A DNA stretch of 36,343 nucleotides, taken from NCBI GenBank assembly GCA_041551965.1, contig JBFELU010000020.1, positions 1 through 36,343 on the forward strand. The letters run 5' to 3'. The position numbers and the translations under genes were made by a program. Origin of the DNA: JBFELU01 sp041551965 (lineage in GTDB: Bacteria; Actinomycetota; Acidimicrobiia; Spongiisociales; UBA11373). Under the pieces are notes generated by a model. The model saw only the letters and a list, made by a program, of their open reading frames with translations, did not search any database and had not been told where the DNA came from. How positions within the stretch are numbered: position 1 is the stretch's first letter; each line of letters opens with the position of its first letter. Below, in pieces: positions 1 through 8,939 of this stretch.

Positions 1-87
1 GAGATCGTCGTCTCGGTCCTGCAGGCATATATCTTCACTCTGCTCGCGGCGGTCTACATCCAGACGTCGGTGCATCCGGAACACTGA
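1..87 (+). CDS. atpB: ATP synthase Fo subunit a, C-terminal end (partial)
   Basis: Reading frame 1 is open from the window edge to a TGA at 85-87 and encodes 28 residues. They are hydrophobic with the pattern LQAYIFTLLAAVYI, typical of the last membrane helix of the proton-channel subunit a. The position directly before atpE (15-base gap) is the standard order of the F1Fo operon. Only the final helix is visible, so the essential Arg and the rest of the half-channel cannot be checked. Confidence 0.88.
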   Translation, partial: EIVVSVLQAYIFTLLAAVYIQTSVHPEH

Positions 88-101
88 TCGAAAGGGAAAC
101 T

Positions 102-314
102 ATGGAAGACATCAGCGGTGCGTTGGCCCTCATCGGCTACGGCCTGGCGGCCATCGGCCCCGGCGTCGGCATCGGCATCGTGGCCGGGAACGCCGTCCAG
201 GCCATGGCGCGGCAACCCGAGGCGGCCGGCATGGTGCGAACCACCATGTTCCTCGGCATCGCCTTCACCGAGGCACTGGCCCTGATCGGGTTCGTGCTCT
301 TCTTCCTCGCCTGA
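102..314 (+). CDS. atpE: ATP synthase Fo subunit c
   Basis: This 70-residue hairpin protein forms the rotating c-ring of ATP synthase in the membrane. Helix 1 carries the glycine ladder (G19, G21, G23, G25), the polar loop is RQP at 37-39, and helix 2 carries the ion-binding carboxylate E57 (FTEALALIG). Ala follows the Glu, where Na+-binding c-subunits usually have Ser or Thr, so a proton-driven enzyme is likely, though I infer this. A purine-rich segment (AAAGGGAAA) precedes the ATG. The length is normal for a bacterial c subunit without a long N-terminal extension. Confidence 0.97.
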   Translation: MEDISGALALIGYGLAAIGPGVGIGIVAGNAVQAMARQPEAAGMVRTTMFLGIAFTEALALIGFVLFFLA

Positions 315-318
315 GGCC

Positions 319-873
319 ATGGTGCAACTGTTAGCAAGCATCATCTACCTCGCCGCCGAGGAGGAGCCGGAAGGCATCGACCTGGTGCTGCCCGAGTTCG
401 AGGAGCTGATCGCCGGCGTCATCGCCTTTGCGATCGTGTTCCTCGTGTTCTGGCGATGGGGCGTGCCGGCCATCAAACGGGCTCTCGAGGCCCGCCAGGA
501 GGCGATCACCGGCCAGCTGGAGGAGGCCGAGAAGGCGAAGGTCGAGGCCGAGGGCCTGCTCGGCGATTACCGCAAGCAGCTCGCCGAGGCCCGCACCGAG
601 GCGAATCAAATCGTCGAGGCGGCCCGCAAGACCGCCGAGTCGGTCCGCAGCGACGTCGTCGCCAAGGCCGAGGGCGAAGCGGCGGAGATCACCCGCAAGG
701 CGCGTGAGGAAGCGGCCGCGGAAAAGGAGCGGGCCGCCGACCAGATCAAGCAGGAAGTGGCGGCGCTGTCGCTGGAGTTGGCCCAGCGGGTCGTCGGGGA
801 AACCGTCGACCGCGACAGCCAGAAGGCGCTCGTCGACCGCTACATCGACGAACTCGGGGAGTTGAGCGACTAG
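319..873 (+). CDS. atpF: ATP synthase Fo subunit b
   Basis: The peripheral-stalk subunit b has 184 residues. A short N-terminal stretch is followed by one membrane helix at about residues 29-46 (LIAGVIAFAIVFLVFW). A long, highly charged Ala/Glu/Lys/Arg-rich helix to the C-terminus forms the dimeric stalk that holds F1 through subunit delta. The ATG lies 5 bases after the atpE stop. The stop codon abuts the atpH start with no gap, so translation of the two is probably coupled. No second b or b-prime gene is present between atpE and atpH. Confidence 0.95.
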   Translation: MVQLLASIIYLAAEEEPEGIDLVLPEFEELIAGVIAFAIVFLVFWRWGVPAIKRALEARQEAITGQLEEAEKAKVEAEGLLGDYRKQLAEARTEANQIVEAARKTAESVRSDVVAKAEGEAAEITRKAREEAAAEKERAADQIKQEVAALSLELAQRVVGETVDRDSQKALVDRYIDELGELSD

Positions 874-1410
874 ATGGCCGCCGAGGATCGCATCGAGGGC
901 TACGCCACGGCCATCCTCGAGATCGCCAAGGCCGAGGGTGCGCTCGAGCGCGTGGGCGACGAGCTGTTCCGGATCGCCCGGGCCCTGGAGGGATCGACCA
1001 AGCTGCGGGAGGCGCTCACCGACCGCCGTCTGCCCCTGGAGCGCAAGAAGGCGGTCGTCGACGAACTCCTCGAGGGTCAGGCTTCTCCCTTGGCCGTGAA
1101 CCTCGTGAACTTCGTCGTCGGCGCCGGCCGGAGTGCCGAGCTCCCCGCCATCGCCGATCGGCTCGCCGAGCGATACGCCGCCGAGCGGGATCGGGCGATC
1201 GCCGAGGTCCGAACCGCGGTTCCGTTGGACGACGAAACGGTGGCCCGCCTCGCCGAGGCGTTGGGGAGGGCAACCGGCAAGCAAGTGGAAGTGAAGACGG
1301 TCATCGACCCGACGGTCCTCGGGGGGATTGCGGCCCGGGTCGGGGACACGGTGATCGACGGCTCGGTTCGTCATCGACTCACCGAGCTACGCGACGTGTT
1401 GACCCAGTAA
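874..1410 (+). CDS. atpH: ATP synthase F1 subunit delta
   Basis: This 178-residue OSCP/delta subunit connects the b stalk to the top of the alpha/beta hexamer. The start YATAILEIAKAEGALERV matches the helical N-terminal domain of the family. The C-terminal half (EVRTAVPLDDE, then VDPTVLGGI and VGDTVIDGSVRHRL) matches its conserved beta/alpha tail. It is a separate delta, not a b-delta fusion of the mycobacterial type. The ATG is immediately after the atpF TAG. Confidence 0.95.
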   Translation: MAAEDRIEGYATAILEIAKAEGALERVGDELFRIARALEGSTKLREALTDRRLPLERKKAVVDELLEGQASPLAVNLVNFVVGAGRSAELPAIADRLAERYAAERDRAIAEVRTAVPLDDETVARLAEALGRATGKQVEVKTVIDPTVLGGIAARVGDTVIDGSVRHRLTELRDVLTQ

Positions 1411-1420
1411 GGCAGGCAGG

Positions 1421-2935
<1,515 letters not shown>

Positions 2936-2937
2936 CG

Positions 2938-3819
2938 ATGGCGAGCGCCGAGCTCCGGCAGATCCGGCGGCGGATCCGCAGCGTCCAATCGACGATGAAG
3001 ATCACGCGCGCCATGGAGCTCATCGCCGCCTCCCGCATCGTGCGGGCCCAGCAGCGGGTGGTGGCCGCCCAGCCGTACACCGGCAAGATGAACGACGTGA
3101 TCCGCAAGGTGGCCGCCGCCTCGGGCGGCGCTTCGCACCCGCTGTTGGATCAGCGGACACAGCGGACGGCGGGTGTGCTGGCCGTGACCAGCGATCGCGG
3201 TCTGGCCGGCGCCTACAACACCAACGTGATCCGGATGGCGGAGAGCCGGCTCTTGGAGCTTCGGGCCGAGAACACCGACTATCGCTTGTACGTGGTGGGG
3301 AAGAAGGCGCAGAGCTACTTCCGCTATCGCGGCTATCAGATCGAGCGAGCCTTTCTCGGGGTCACCGACACCCCCGGCTACGGCGACGCCCGGGCCATCG
3401 CCAACATCCTGATGAACGACTACGCAGAGGAGGCCATCGACTCGGTCGAAGTGTTCACGACCCGCTTCGTCTCGGCTCTCACCCAGACTCCGACCCGGTG
3501 GCCGCTGTTGCCCATCCAGCCTCCCGACGAGGTGGACGAATCCGAATCCGGCGCGGTCGGCTACACCTACGAGCCCTCCGCCGAATCGATCTTGAGCCGG
3601 TTGCTGCCCCGCTACGTCGAGGCGATGATGTTCGGGATCCTGCTGGATGCCTCGGCGTCGGAGCATGCCGCCCGCCGCCGGGCGATGAAGGCGGCCACCG
3701 AGAACGCCGAGGAGTTGACCCGGATCCTCACCCGTCAGGCCAACCAGGCCCGGCAGGCGGAGATCACGACCGAGATCTCTGAGATCGTCGGCGGCGCCGA
3801 GGCCCTGACCAAAGGATGA
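2938..3819 (+). CDS. atpG: ATP synthase F1 subunit gamma
   Basis: The central rotor shaft has 293 residues. The N-terminal helix carries RRRIRSVQSTMKITRAMELI, the conserved start of gamma, and the C-terminal helix (ARRRAMKAATENAEEL) pairs with it to form the coiled coil inside the hexamer. The middle Rossmann-like domain includes VTSDRGLAGAYN. The ATG is 2 bases after the atpA stop, so the genes are tightly coupled. Confidence 0.97.
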   Translation: MASAELRQIRRRIRSVQSTMKITRAMELIAASRIVRAQQRVVAAQPYTGKMNDVIRKVAAASGGASHPLLDQRTQRTAGVLAVTSDRGLAGAYNTNVIRMAESRLLELRAENTDYRLYVVGKKAQSYFRYRGYQIERAFLGVTDTPGYGDARAIANILMNDYAEEAIDSVEVFTTRFVSALTQTPTRWPLLPIQPPDEVDESESGAVGYTYEPSAESILSRLLPRYVEAMMFGILLDASASEHAARRRAMKAATENAEELTRILTRQANQARQAEITTEISEIVGGAEALTKG

Positions 3820-3832
3820 ACAAGGAGCAACC

Positions 3833-5251
3833 GTGAGCGAACTGAGCACCGGACGGATCGTCAAGGTGGCCGGGCCGGTGGTGGACATCGAGTTCCCGCC
3901 CAACGCCCTGCCCGAGATCCTCGACGCCGTCACCTTCGAATTCACCGTGAGCGGCGAGACCCAGCGGGTCGTGGCCGAAGTGGCTCAGCATCTCGGCGGG
4001 AGCCGGGTGCGAGCGATCGCCATGAAGCCGACCGACGGCCTGGTGCGCGGTTCCGAGGTCACGAGCACGGGAGAACCGATCACGGTTCCGGTCGGACCCA
4101 ACACCCTCGGGCACATCTTCAACGTCCTCGGTGAGCCCCTCGACATGGATCCGGCCGGGTTCGAGGCGGAGGATCGCTGGCCGATCCACCGGCCCGCTCC
4201 GAACTTCGAGGACGTCGGGTCGCAGCGTGAGATGTTCGAGACCGGCATCAAGGTGATCGATCTGCTCGAGCCCTACGTGCAGGGCGGCAAGATCGGCATG
4301 TTCGGCGGCGCCGGCGTCGGTAAGACCGTGATCATCCAGGAGATGATCCACCGGGTGGCCACCGAGCACGGTGGCGTGTCGGTGTTCGCCGGTGTCGGGG
4401 AGCGCACCCGTGAGGGCAACGACCTCTACCTGGAGATGACCGAGTCGGGCGTGCTGGAGAAGGCTGCGCTCGTGTTCGGTCAGATGGACGAGCCACCGGG
4501 CGTGCGCCTGCGGGTCGGCCTGTCGGCGCTCACGATGGCCGAGTACTTCCGCGACGAGATGGGTCAGGACGTGTTGTTGTTCATCGACAACATCTTCCGT
4601 TTCACCCAAGCCGGCTCCGAGGTCTCGACCTTGCTCGGCCGGATGCCTTCGGCGGTCGGCTACCAGCCCACCCTGGCCGACGAGATGGGAGCGCTCCAGG
4701 AGCGGATCACCTCGGTGCGGGGCCGATCGATCACGTCGTTGCAGGCGATCTACGTGCCCGCCGATGACATCACCGACCCGGCACCGCACACGACGTTCGC
4801 CCACCTGGATGCCACGACGGTGCTGTCCCGGTCGATCTCCGAGAAGGGTATCTACCCCGCAGTCGATCCGCTCGACTCGACCAGCCGGATCCTCGATCCC
4901 CGCATCGTCGGCGAGGAGCACTACAACACCGCCCGCCAGGTGCAGCAGATCTTGCAGCGCTACAAGGATCTGCAGGACATCATCGCGATTCTCGGCATCG
5001 ACGAGCTGTCCGAGGAGGACAAGCTCATCGTGGGCCGGGCCCGTCGCATCGAGCGGTTCCTGTCGCAGCCGTTCTACGTGGCCGAGCAGTTCACCAACTT
5101 CCCCGGCAAGACGGTGTCGCTGGAGGACACCATCCGCTCGTTCAAGATGATCGTGGAGGGCGAGGTCGATCACATCCCCGAGCAGGCCTTCTACATGCAG
5201 GGCGGCATCGACGACGTGCTGGCCGCGGCCAAGAAGATGGAGGCTGCCTAG
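3833..5251 (+). CDS. atpD: ATP synthase F1 subunit beta
   Basis: The catalytic subunit has 472 residues. The P-loop GGAGVGKT is at 158-165, followed by the GERTREGNDLY catalytic-loop segment. VLLFIDNIFRFTQAGSEVS carries the Walker B Asp and downstream catalytic-site residues. The GTG start is chosen because AAGGAG (3822-3827) lies 5 bases upstream and the protein then begins MSELSTGRIVKVAGPVVDIEF, as expected for the N-terminal barrel domain. Confidence 0.98.
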   Translation: MSELSTGRIVKVAGPVVDIEFPPNALPEILDAVTFEFTVSGETQRVVAEVAQHLGGSRVRAIAMKPTDGLVRGSEVTSTGEPITVPVGPNTLGHIFNVLGEPLDMDPAGFEAEDRWPIHRPAPNFEDVGSQREMFETGIKVIDLLEPYVQGGKIGMFGGAGVGKTVIIQEMIHRVATEHGGVSVFAGVGERTREGNDLYLEMTESGVLEKAALVFGQMDEPPGVRLRVGLSALTMAEYFRDEMGQDVLLFIDNIFRFTQAGSEVSTLLGRMPSAVGYQPTLADEMGALQERITSVRGRSITSLQAIYVPADDITDPAPHTTFAHLDATTVLSRSISEKGIYPAVDPLDSTSRILDPRIVGEEHYNTARQVQQILQRYKDLQDIIAILGIDELSEEDKLIVGRARRIERFLSQPFYVAEQFTNFPGKTVSLEDTIRSFKMIVEGEVDHIPEQAFYMQGGIDDVLAAAKKMEAA

Positions 5252-5253
5252 CA

Positions 5254-5583
5254 ATGGCAAAGAGCTTTGCCCTGGAGGTGGTCTCTCCCGAGGCGATCGT
5301 GTGGTCGGGTCAAGCCGAGATGCTGGTCACCCGCACCACCGAGGGCGAGATCGGGGTGCTGGCCGATCACGAGCCCACCATGGCTGCGTTGGCCACCGGG
5401 TCCTCGGTGATCCACGCCGAGGGCGGGGAGCAGATCACGTTGGCCATCCACGGCGGCTTCCTGCAGATCTTCCGCAACGAGGTGACCTTGCTCACCGATC
5501 GAGCCGAGGTCGCCGAGGGCGATCGGGAGGCGGCGGTGGAGTTGGCGCAGGCGCTCGCCGCCGAGGACGAGGACGACGCCTAA
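5254..5583 (+). CDS. atpC: ATP synthase F1 subunit epsilon
   Basis: This 109-residue subunit closes the operon. The N-terminal beta-sandwich is complete (FALEVVSPEAIVWSG and GEIGVLADHEP). After about residue 85 only one short acidic helix remains (EGDREAAVELAQALAAEDEDD). The E. coli protein is about 138 residues and has two C-terminal helices that inhibit ATP hydrolysis. The second helix is essentially absent here, as in several actinobacterial epsilons, so inhibition by an extended C-terminal domain is probably reduced. The ATG is 2 bases after atpD. Confidence 0.94.
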   Translation: MAKSFALEVVSPEAIVWSGQAEMLVTRTTEGEIGVLADHEPTMAALATGSSVIHAEGGEQITLAIHGGFLQIFRNEVTLLTDRAEVAEGDREAAVELAQALAAEDEDDA

Positions 5584-5592
5584 CCCGATCGG

Positions 5593-5598
5593 TACGCT
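5593..5598 (+). promoter_or_regulatory. -10 element TACGCT, leaderless-type, for the GNAT gene
   Basis: TACGCT fits the actinobacterial TANNNT -10 pattern and ends exactly 6 bases before the GTG start at 5605. The transcript would therefore begin at or next to the start codon. No ribosome binding site is visible. No -35 box is recognisable. Confidence 0.5.
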
Positions 5599-5604
5599 CC
5601 GAGG

Positions 5605-6033
5605 GTGACCACCGTCGAGCCCGCCGGGGAAGCCGATCTCCACGAGGTGCGCCGGCTGCTCTCTTCCGCCGGGCTCCCCGGTGACGATCTCGCCGAGCAC
5701 CGGCCAACCTTCCTGTTCTCGGCTCGCGACGGAAATCGGGTCGTCGGCGGGGCGGCCCTCGAGGTTCACGGGGAGTGGGGCCTGCTCCGGTCGGTCGTGG
5801 TGGATGCTTCGGTGCGGGGCTCGGGAGTGGGGGGCCGGTTGGTCTCGGCGGTCCTCGAGAAAGCCGATCTTCTCGACCTGCAGGGGGTCTATCTGCTCAC
5901 GGAGGGTGCCGAGGGGTTCTTCGGCGATCACGGTTTCGAGATCATCGGCCGATCGGCGGTACCGGCGGCGGTCCGGGCGTCGAGCGAGTTCTCGGTGCTG
6001 TGCCCGGTGAGCGCGGTGGCGATGCGCCGTTAG
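5605..6033 (+). CDS. GNAT-family N-acetyltransferase, ArsN2-like
   Basis: This 142-residue acetyltransferase carries the acetyl-CoA pyrophosphate-binding loop RGSGVG at 71-76, after the strand LLRSVVVD. The C-terminal half (LLTEGAEGFF, HGFEIIGR, VPAAVRASSEF, LCPVSAVAMRR) resembles the ArsN2 family, which N-acetylates organoarsenicals such as arsinothricin. No ars gene is nearby, so the substrate is not established. It starts with GTG 21 bases after atpC and appears to have its own promoter. Its stop overlaps the stop of the convergent SRPBCC gene. Confidence 0.75.
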   Translation: MTTVEPAGEADLHEVRRLLSSAGLPGDDLAEHRPTFLFSARDGNRVVGGAALEVHGEWGLLRSVVVDASVRGSGVGGRLVSAVLEKADLLDLQGVYLLTEGAEGFFGDHGFEIIGRSAVPAAVRASSEFSVLCPVSAVAMRR

Positions 6034-6464
6034 GCGCCGAGTCGGGTGGCGAAGCTCTCGACCTGCCGCGGAAGCCCCCGTTCGATGGCGCCCGAGATGA
6101 CTCCCCAGAAGAGCGAGGCCATCAGCCCGGTCGTCGCGGCCTCGAGGGTGACGGTGACGGCCGACGGGCCTTCGTCTTCCACGCCGACCGTGATCGTGCC
6201 CCGCATCTCGGCGGTTTCCAGGGCCATGGTCATGTACTCGGGCCGGGCGGCTTCGGTGGTGGTGGCGGTGCCTTCCCAGCGCCGTCCGGCGGCGTCGGCA
6301 CTCCAGCGATAGAAACTCAGTGAACCGTCGGCGGCGTGCTCCGCGTCCCACACCTCCTCGATCGGCCCGATTCCGGCCCAGGTCTGGGCCTGCTGCAGCG
6401 CCTCCCAGATCGCACCGGGGTCGACGTCGACCATCACGGTGTGGGCGTACGTCCCCGCAGGCAT
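6030..6464 (-). CDS. SRPBCC (START/polyketide cyclase-like) family protein
   Basis: A 144-residue protein begins MPAGTYAHTVMVDVDPGAIW, with a typical SRPBCC first strand and helix. It continues through repeated beta-strands (SLSFYRWSADAAGRRWEG and AVTVTLEAATTGL) to a C-terminal amphipathic helix (ISGAIERGLPRQVESFA). The fold binds hydrophobic ligands in a deep cavity, but no ligand can be named. The ATG at 6462-6464 is preferred because a TANNNT promoter lies 6 bases upstream. An upstream extension of the same frame would run antisense through the PIG-L gene and is not credible. Confidence 0.75.
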   Translation of the reverse strand: MPAGTYAHTVMVDVDPGAIWEALQQAQTWAGIGPIEEVWDAEHAADGSLSFYRWSADAAGRRWEGTATTTEAARPEYMTMALETAEMRGTITVGVEDEGPSAVTVTLEAATTGLMASLFWGVISGAIERGLPRQVESFATRLGA

Positions 6465-6470
6465 CCCGGC

Positions 6471-6500
6471 AGCGTAGCCATCCGGACCGGCCACTACCCT
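6471..6500. promoter_or_regulatory. Divergent leaderless-type -10 elements (SRPBCC gene / PIG-L gene)
   Basis: In the 45-base gap between the divergent starts, the minus strand has TACGCT (plus 6471-6476), 6 bases from the SRPBCC ATG. The plus strand has TACCCT (6495-6500), 9 bases from the PIG-L ATG. Both fit TANNNT, and both would give transcripts with almost no 5' leader. Confidence 0.45.
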
Positions 6501-6509
6501 GTCCTCCTC

Positions 6510-7355
6510 ATGCCCGGTCTCCTGGCTTTCCACGCCCACCCCGACGACGAATCGCTCGCCATGGGCGGCACGCTTGCCCGCTATGCCTCCGCCGGGGAGC
6601 AGGTGGTGGTGGTGACCGCCACCCGGGGCGAAGTCGGTGAGATCCACAACCACGACGACCCCGAGGCCCTCCGCCCCCGTCTCGGAGAGATCCGCACGGA
6701 GGAGCTCCACGAGGCCTGTCGGATCCTCGGGGTGAGCCGTGTCGAGGTTCTCGGCTACCGCGACTCGGGCATGATGGGTACGGAGGAAAACCGGCACCCC
6801 CAGGCGTTCTGGGGTGCCGACTTCATGGAGGCGGTCGGCAGACTGGTGCGTCACATCCGCACCCATCGGCCGGAGGTGATGACCGCCTACGACCCCTACG
6901 GCGGCTACGGCCACCCGGATCACATCCAGGTGCACCGGGTGGGGACCGCCGCCTTCTTCGGCGCCGCCGACGTCGGCCGTTTTCCTCCCGGAGACGGCGA
7001 GGAGCCGTGGCAGCCGGCCAAGCTCTACTGGTCGACCTGGCCGCGGGCCCGAACGCGAGAAGTACGCAGGCTGATGGCCGAGACCGGCCAGATCCCCGCC
7101 GAGGAAGCCCAGCGGGAGCCGGAGCACGGCACCCGCGACGAAGACATCACCACCTGGCTCGACGTCCGGCCCTGGTTCGACCAGAAGTGGGAGGCGGTGT
7201 TGGCCCACCACACCCAGATCGCCGAGGATTCCTGGTTCCGGACGCTGCCCGAGGAACTCCGCCGAGAGGGCTTCGGAAGGGAGACCTACGTGCGGGTCTT
7301 CTCCCGTATCGATGGTCCTGCCGAAGCCCCCGATCTCTTCTCCGGGTTGAGGTGA
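6510..7355 (+). CDS. PIG-L family deacetylase, mycothiol S-conjugate amidase (Mca)/MshB-like
   Basis: A 281-residue zinc-dependent LmbE/PIG-L hydrolase. The metal and catalytic motif HAHPDDES is at 8-15 (H10, D12, D13), and GYGHPDHIQVHR carries the second zinc-ligand region. Relatives remove acetyl or amide groups from sugar amines: MshB in mycothiol synthesis, and Mca cleaving mycothiol-toxin conjugates. The tail containing EDSWFRTLPEELRREGFGRETYVRV resembles Mca-type proteins. The start 9 bases after TACCCT puts the zinc motif at the expected N-terminal position. The stop overlaps the next start as GTGA, so the methyltransferase is translationally coupled. Confidence 0.8.
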   Translation: MPGLLAFHAHPDDESLAMGGTLARYASAGEQVVVVTATRGEVGEIHNHDDPEALRPRLGEIRTEELHEACRILGVSRVEVLGYRDSGMMGTEENRHPQAFWGADFMEAVGRLVRHIRTHRPEVMTAYDPYGGYGHPDHIQVHRVGTAAFFGAADVGRFPPGDGEEPWQPAKLYWSTWPRARTREVRRLMAETGQIPAEEAQREPEHGTRDEDITTWLDVRPWFDQKWEAVLAHHTQIAEDSWFRTLPEELRREGFGRETYVRVFSRIDGPAEAPDLFSGLR

Positions 7356-8170
7356 GCCGAGCCGCAGACCGGTGGCGGGAGCAGCTGGCGGCCTGGGCGA
7401 TCCCTCAGCCTCTGCTCGATGCGGTCCCCGACTCGCCGTACTCGTGGTCCCCGGAGCTGTGGAAGCGGGCGCAGGATTCCACGATCGAGGTCGCCGGCGA
7501 CCCCACCACGGAGAAGCTCACCGAACTGCTCCAGGAGAGCGGCGCCCTGCTCGACGTGGGAGCCGGAACGGGACGGGTGTCCCTGCCGTTCGCCGCCCGG
7601 GGCCACCCCGTCACCGCAGTCGAGCGAGACCCCCAGATGGCGGCCGCACTTCGAGAGACGGCGGCGGAGACCGGTCTCGAGGTGGATCTCGTCGAGGGTT
7701 CCTGGCCGGAGGTCGCCGCCCGGGTCACCTCGCACGACGTGGTCGTGAGTGCTCACGTGGTCTACGACGTGGCGGAGATCGGCCCCTTCCTCGAGGCGTT
7801 GCACCGGACGGCCCGTCGAGGGGTGGTACTCGAGGTCACGGCGAGGCATCCCTGGACCCCGTTGAGGCCCTTGTACGCGACCTTGCACGACCTCGAGCAG
7901 CCCTCGGGGCCCACGGCCGACGATCTGGTCGAGGTGATTCGAGAGACGCTCGGTGCGACGCCGGCCCAGGAGCGCCGGGTGGGTTCCCGGACGACCCGCT
8001 TCGTCGATCGGGCCGAACTGCTCGATTTCTACCGGCGGCGTCTGGTTCTCCCGGAGGCGCGACTCGGCGAGCTCGAAGGGCTGTTGGATCCACTCATCGT
8101 GGCCGACGGGGATTGGGTGGTGCTCGACCTCGAACCCCACCAGATCGTCACGACGTGGTGGGACGCATGA
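7352..8170 (+). CDS. Class I SAM-dependent methyltransferase
   Basis: A 272-residue protein with the SAM-binding glycine motif LLDVGAGTGRVSLPFA and the following acidic residue in VTAVERDPQM, the standard Rossmann methyltransferase layout. The strand VVVSAHVVYDV and a C-terminal half rich in Arg, Asp and Leu follow. The substrate is unknown. The GTG start at 7352 overlaps the TGA of the deacetylase (GTGA), so both probably act on the same or sequential small molecules. That pairing is inference from position only. Confidence 0.8.
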   Translation: MSRAADRWREQLAAWAIPQPLLDAVPDSPYSWSPELWKRAQDSTIEVAGDPTTEKLTELLQESGALLDVGAGTGRVSLPFAARGHPVTAVERDPQMAAALRETAAETGLEVDLVEGSWPEVAARVTSHDVVVSAHVVYDVAEIGPFLEALHRTARRGVVLEVTARHPWTPLRPLYATLHDLEQPSGPTADDLVEVIRETLGATPAQERRVGSRTTRFVDRAELLDFYRRRLVLPEARLGELEGLLDPLIVADGDWVVLDLEPHQIVTTWWDA

Positions 8171-8174
8171 AGCA

Positions 8175-8882
8175 CTAGGCGGTGATCTCTCGCACCAGGG
8201 TGCGGAGGCGCCGGTGGTGCGATCCCTCCCAGTAGACGCGTTCGCAATCGGGACAGCGCCGGAACTCGCTGTTCCGTGCCGCCACCCCGGCCGGGACCCG
8301 GCCGGCCACGTCGTTCGGGTCGGCGCTCTCCAGCACCCCGTTGCAGGCCATGCAGCGGGTGAATGGCGCCGCCACCGATCGAAGGGCAAAGCGGCGCACC
8401 ACCTCGACGGCCTGGCTCACCGGTTCGATCTCCCGCACGTACGAGCCGTACCGCAGCGATCCGTGCATGAGCAGGCCCCGGTCGCGGGTCAACAGCCCCC
8501 GGTCTTCGTCGAGGGACCACTCCACCAGCTCCGGGTCGTCGACCTCGGGGTCGTGGGCCGAGTCGATGCCGACGAGCCTGAGGTACGCCGTCAGCTTTCC
8601 GAGGTGGGCATCGAGCAGAAACCGCGGCTCGGCAGGCGCCGCCTCGAGTGGGTAGCGAGGGTGGGCCTCGACCCGGGCGCCGTCGTCGACGACCCGGGAC
8701 CAGTCGGCCGCCGCGCCATCGATTTCGATCCGATCCACCTCGACGTGCGGCACGCCCGTCGACTGGATGAGGTCGCGAAGCCCCACCGGAAGCTCGAACG
8801 TGATGTCGAACGCGACGTCGCGCCTGGTTCTCGGGAGGAAGTCGCCCAGCGCACCGTGCATGCGCACCGATGCTCGCCGCAT
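8175..8882 (-). CDS. Mut7-C RNase-domain protein with N-terminal ubiquitin-like domain
   Basis: This 235-residue protein has two parts. Residues 1-80 look like the beta-grasp (ubiquitin-like) domain often attached to this family (FDITFELPVGLRDLI). Residues 86-230 match the Mut7-C/DUF82 PIN-like nuclease domain: FLLDAHLGKLTAYLRLVGID, then LTRDRGLL. They end in a four-cysteine zinc ribbon C177-x2-C180 and C210-x2-C213. Relatives are predicted RNases, but the target is unknown. The ATG lies 6 bases downstream of a TANNNT element. Confidence 0.8.
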   Translation of the reverse strand: MRRASVRMHGALGDFLPRTRRDVAFDITFELPVGLRDLIQSTGVPHVEVDRIEIDGAAADWSRVVDDGARVEAHPRYPLEAAPAEPRFLLDAHLGKLTAYLRLVGIDSAHDPEVDDPELVEWSLDEDRGLLTRDRGLLMHGSLRYGSYVREIEPVSQAVEVVRRFALRSVAAPFTRCMACNGVLESADPNDVAGRVPAGVAARNSEFRRCPDCERVYWEGSHHRRLRTLVREITA

Positions 8883-8888
8883 ACCGGG

Positions 8889-8931
8889 AGGCTAGGTCGC
8901 TCTCGCTGCCGACACCCCCGTGCTCTACGCT
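8889..8931. promoter_or_regulatory. Divergent leaderless-type -10 elements (Mut7-C gene / hisA-like gene)
   Basis: The minus-strand TAGCCT (plus 8889-8894) ends 6 bases before the Mut7-C ATG. The plus-strand TACGCT (8926-8931) ends 8 bases before the hisA-like ATG at 8940. No ribosome binding site precedes either start. Confidence 0.48.
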
Positions 8932-8939
8932 GTGACCCC

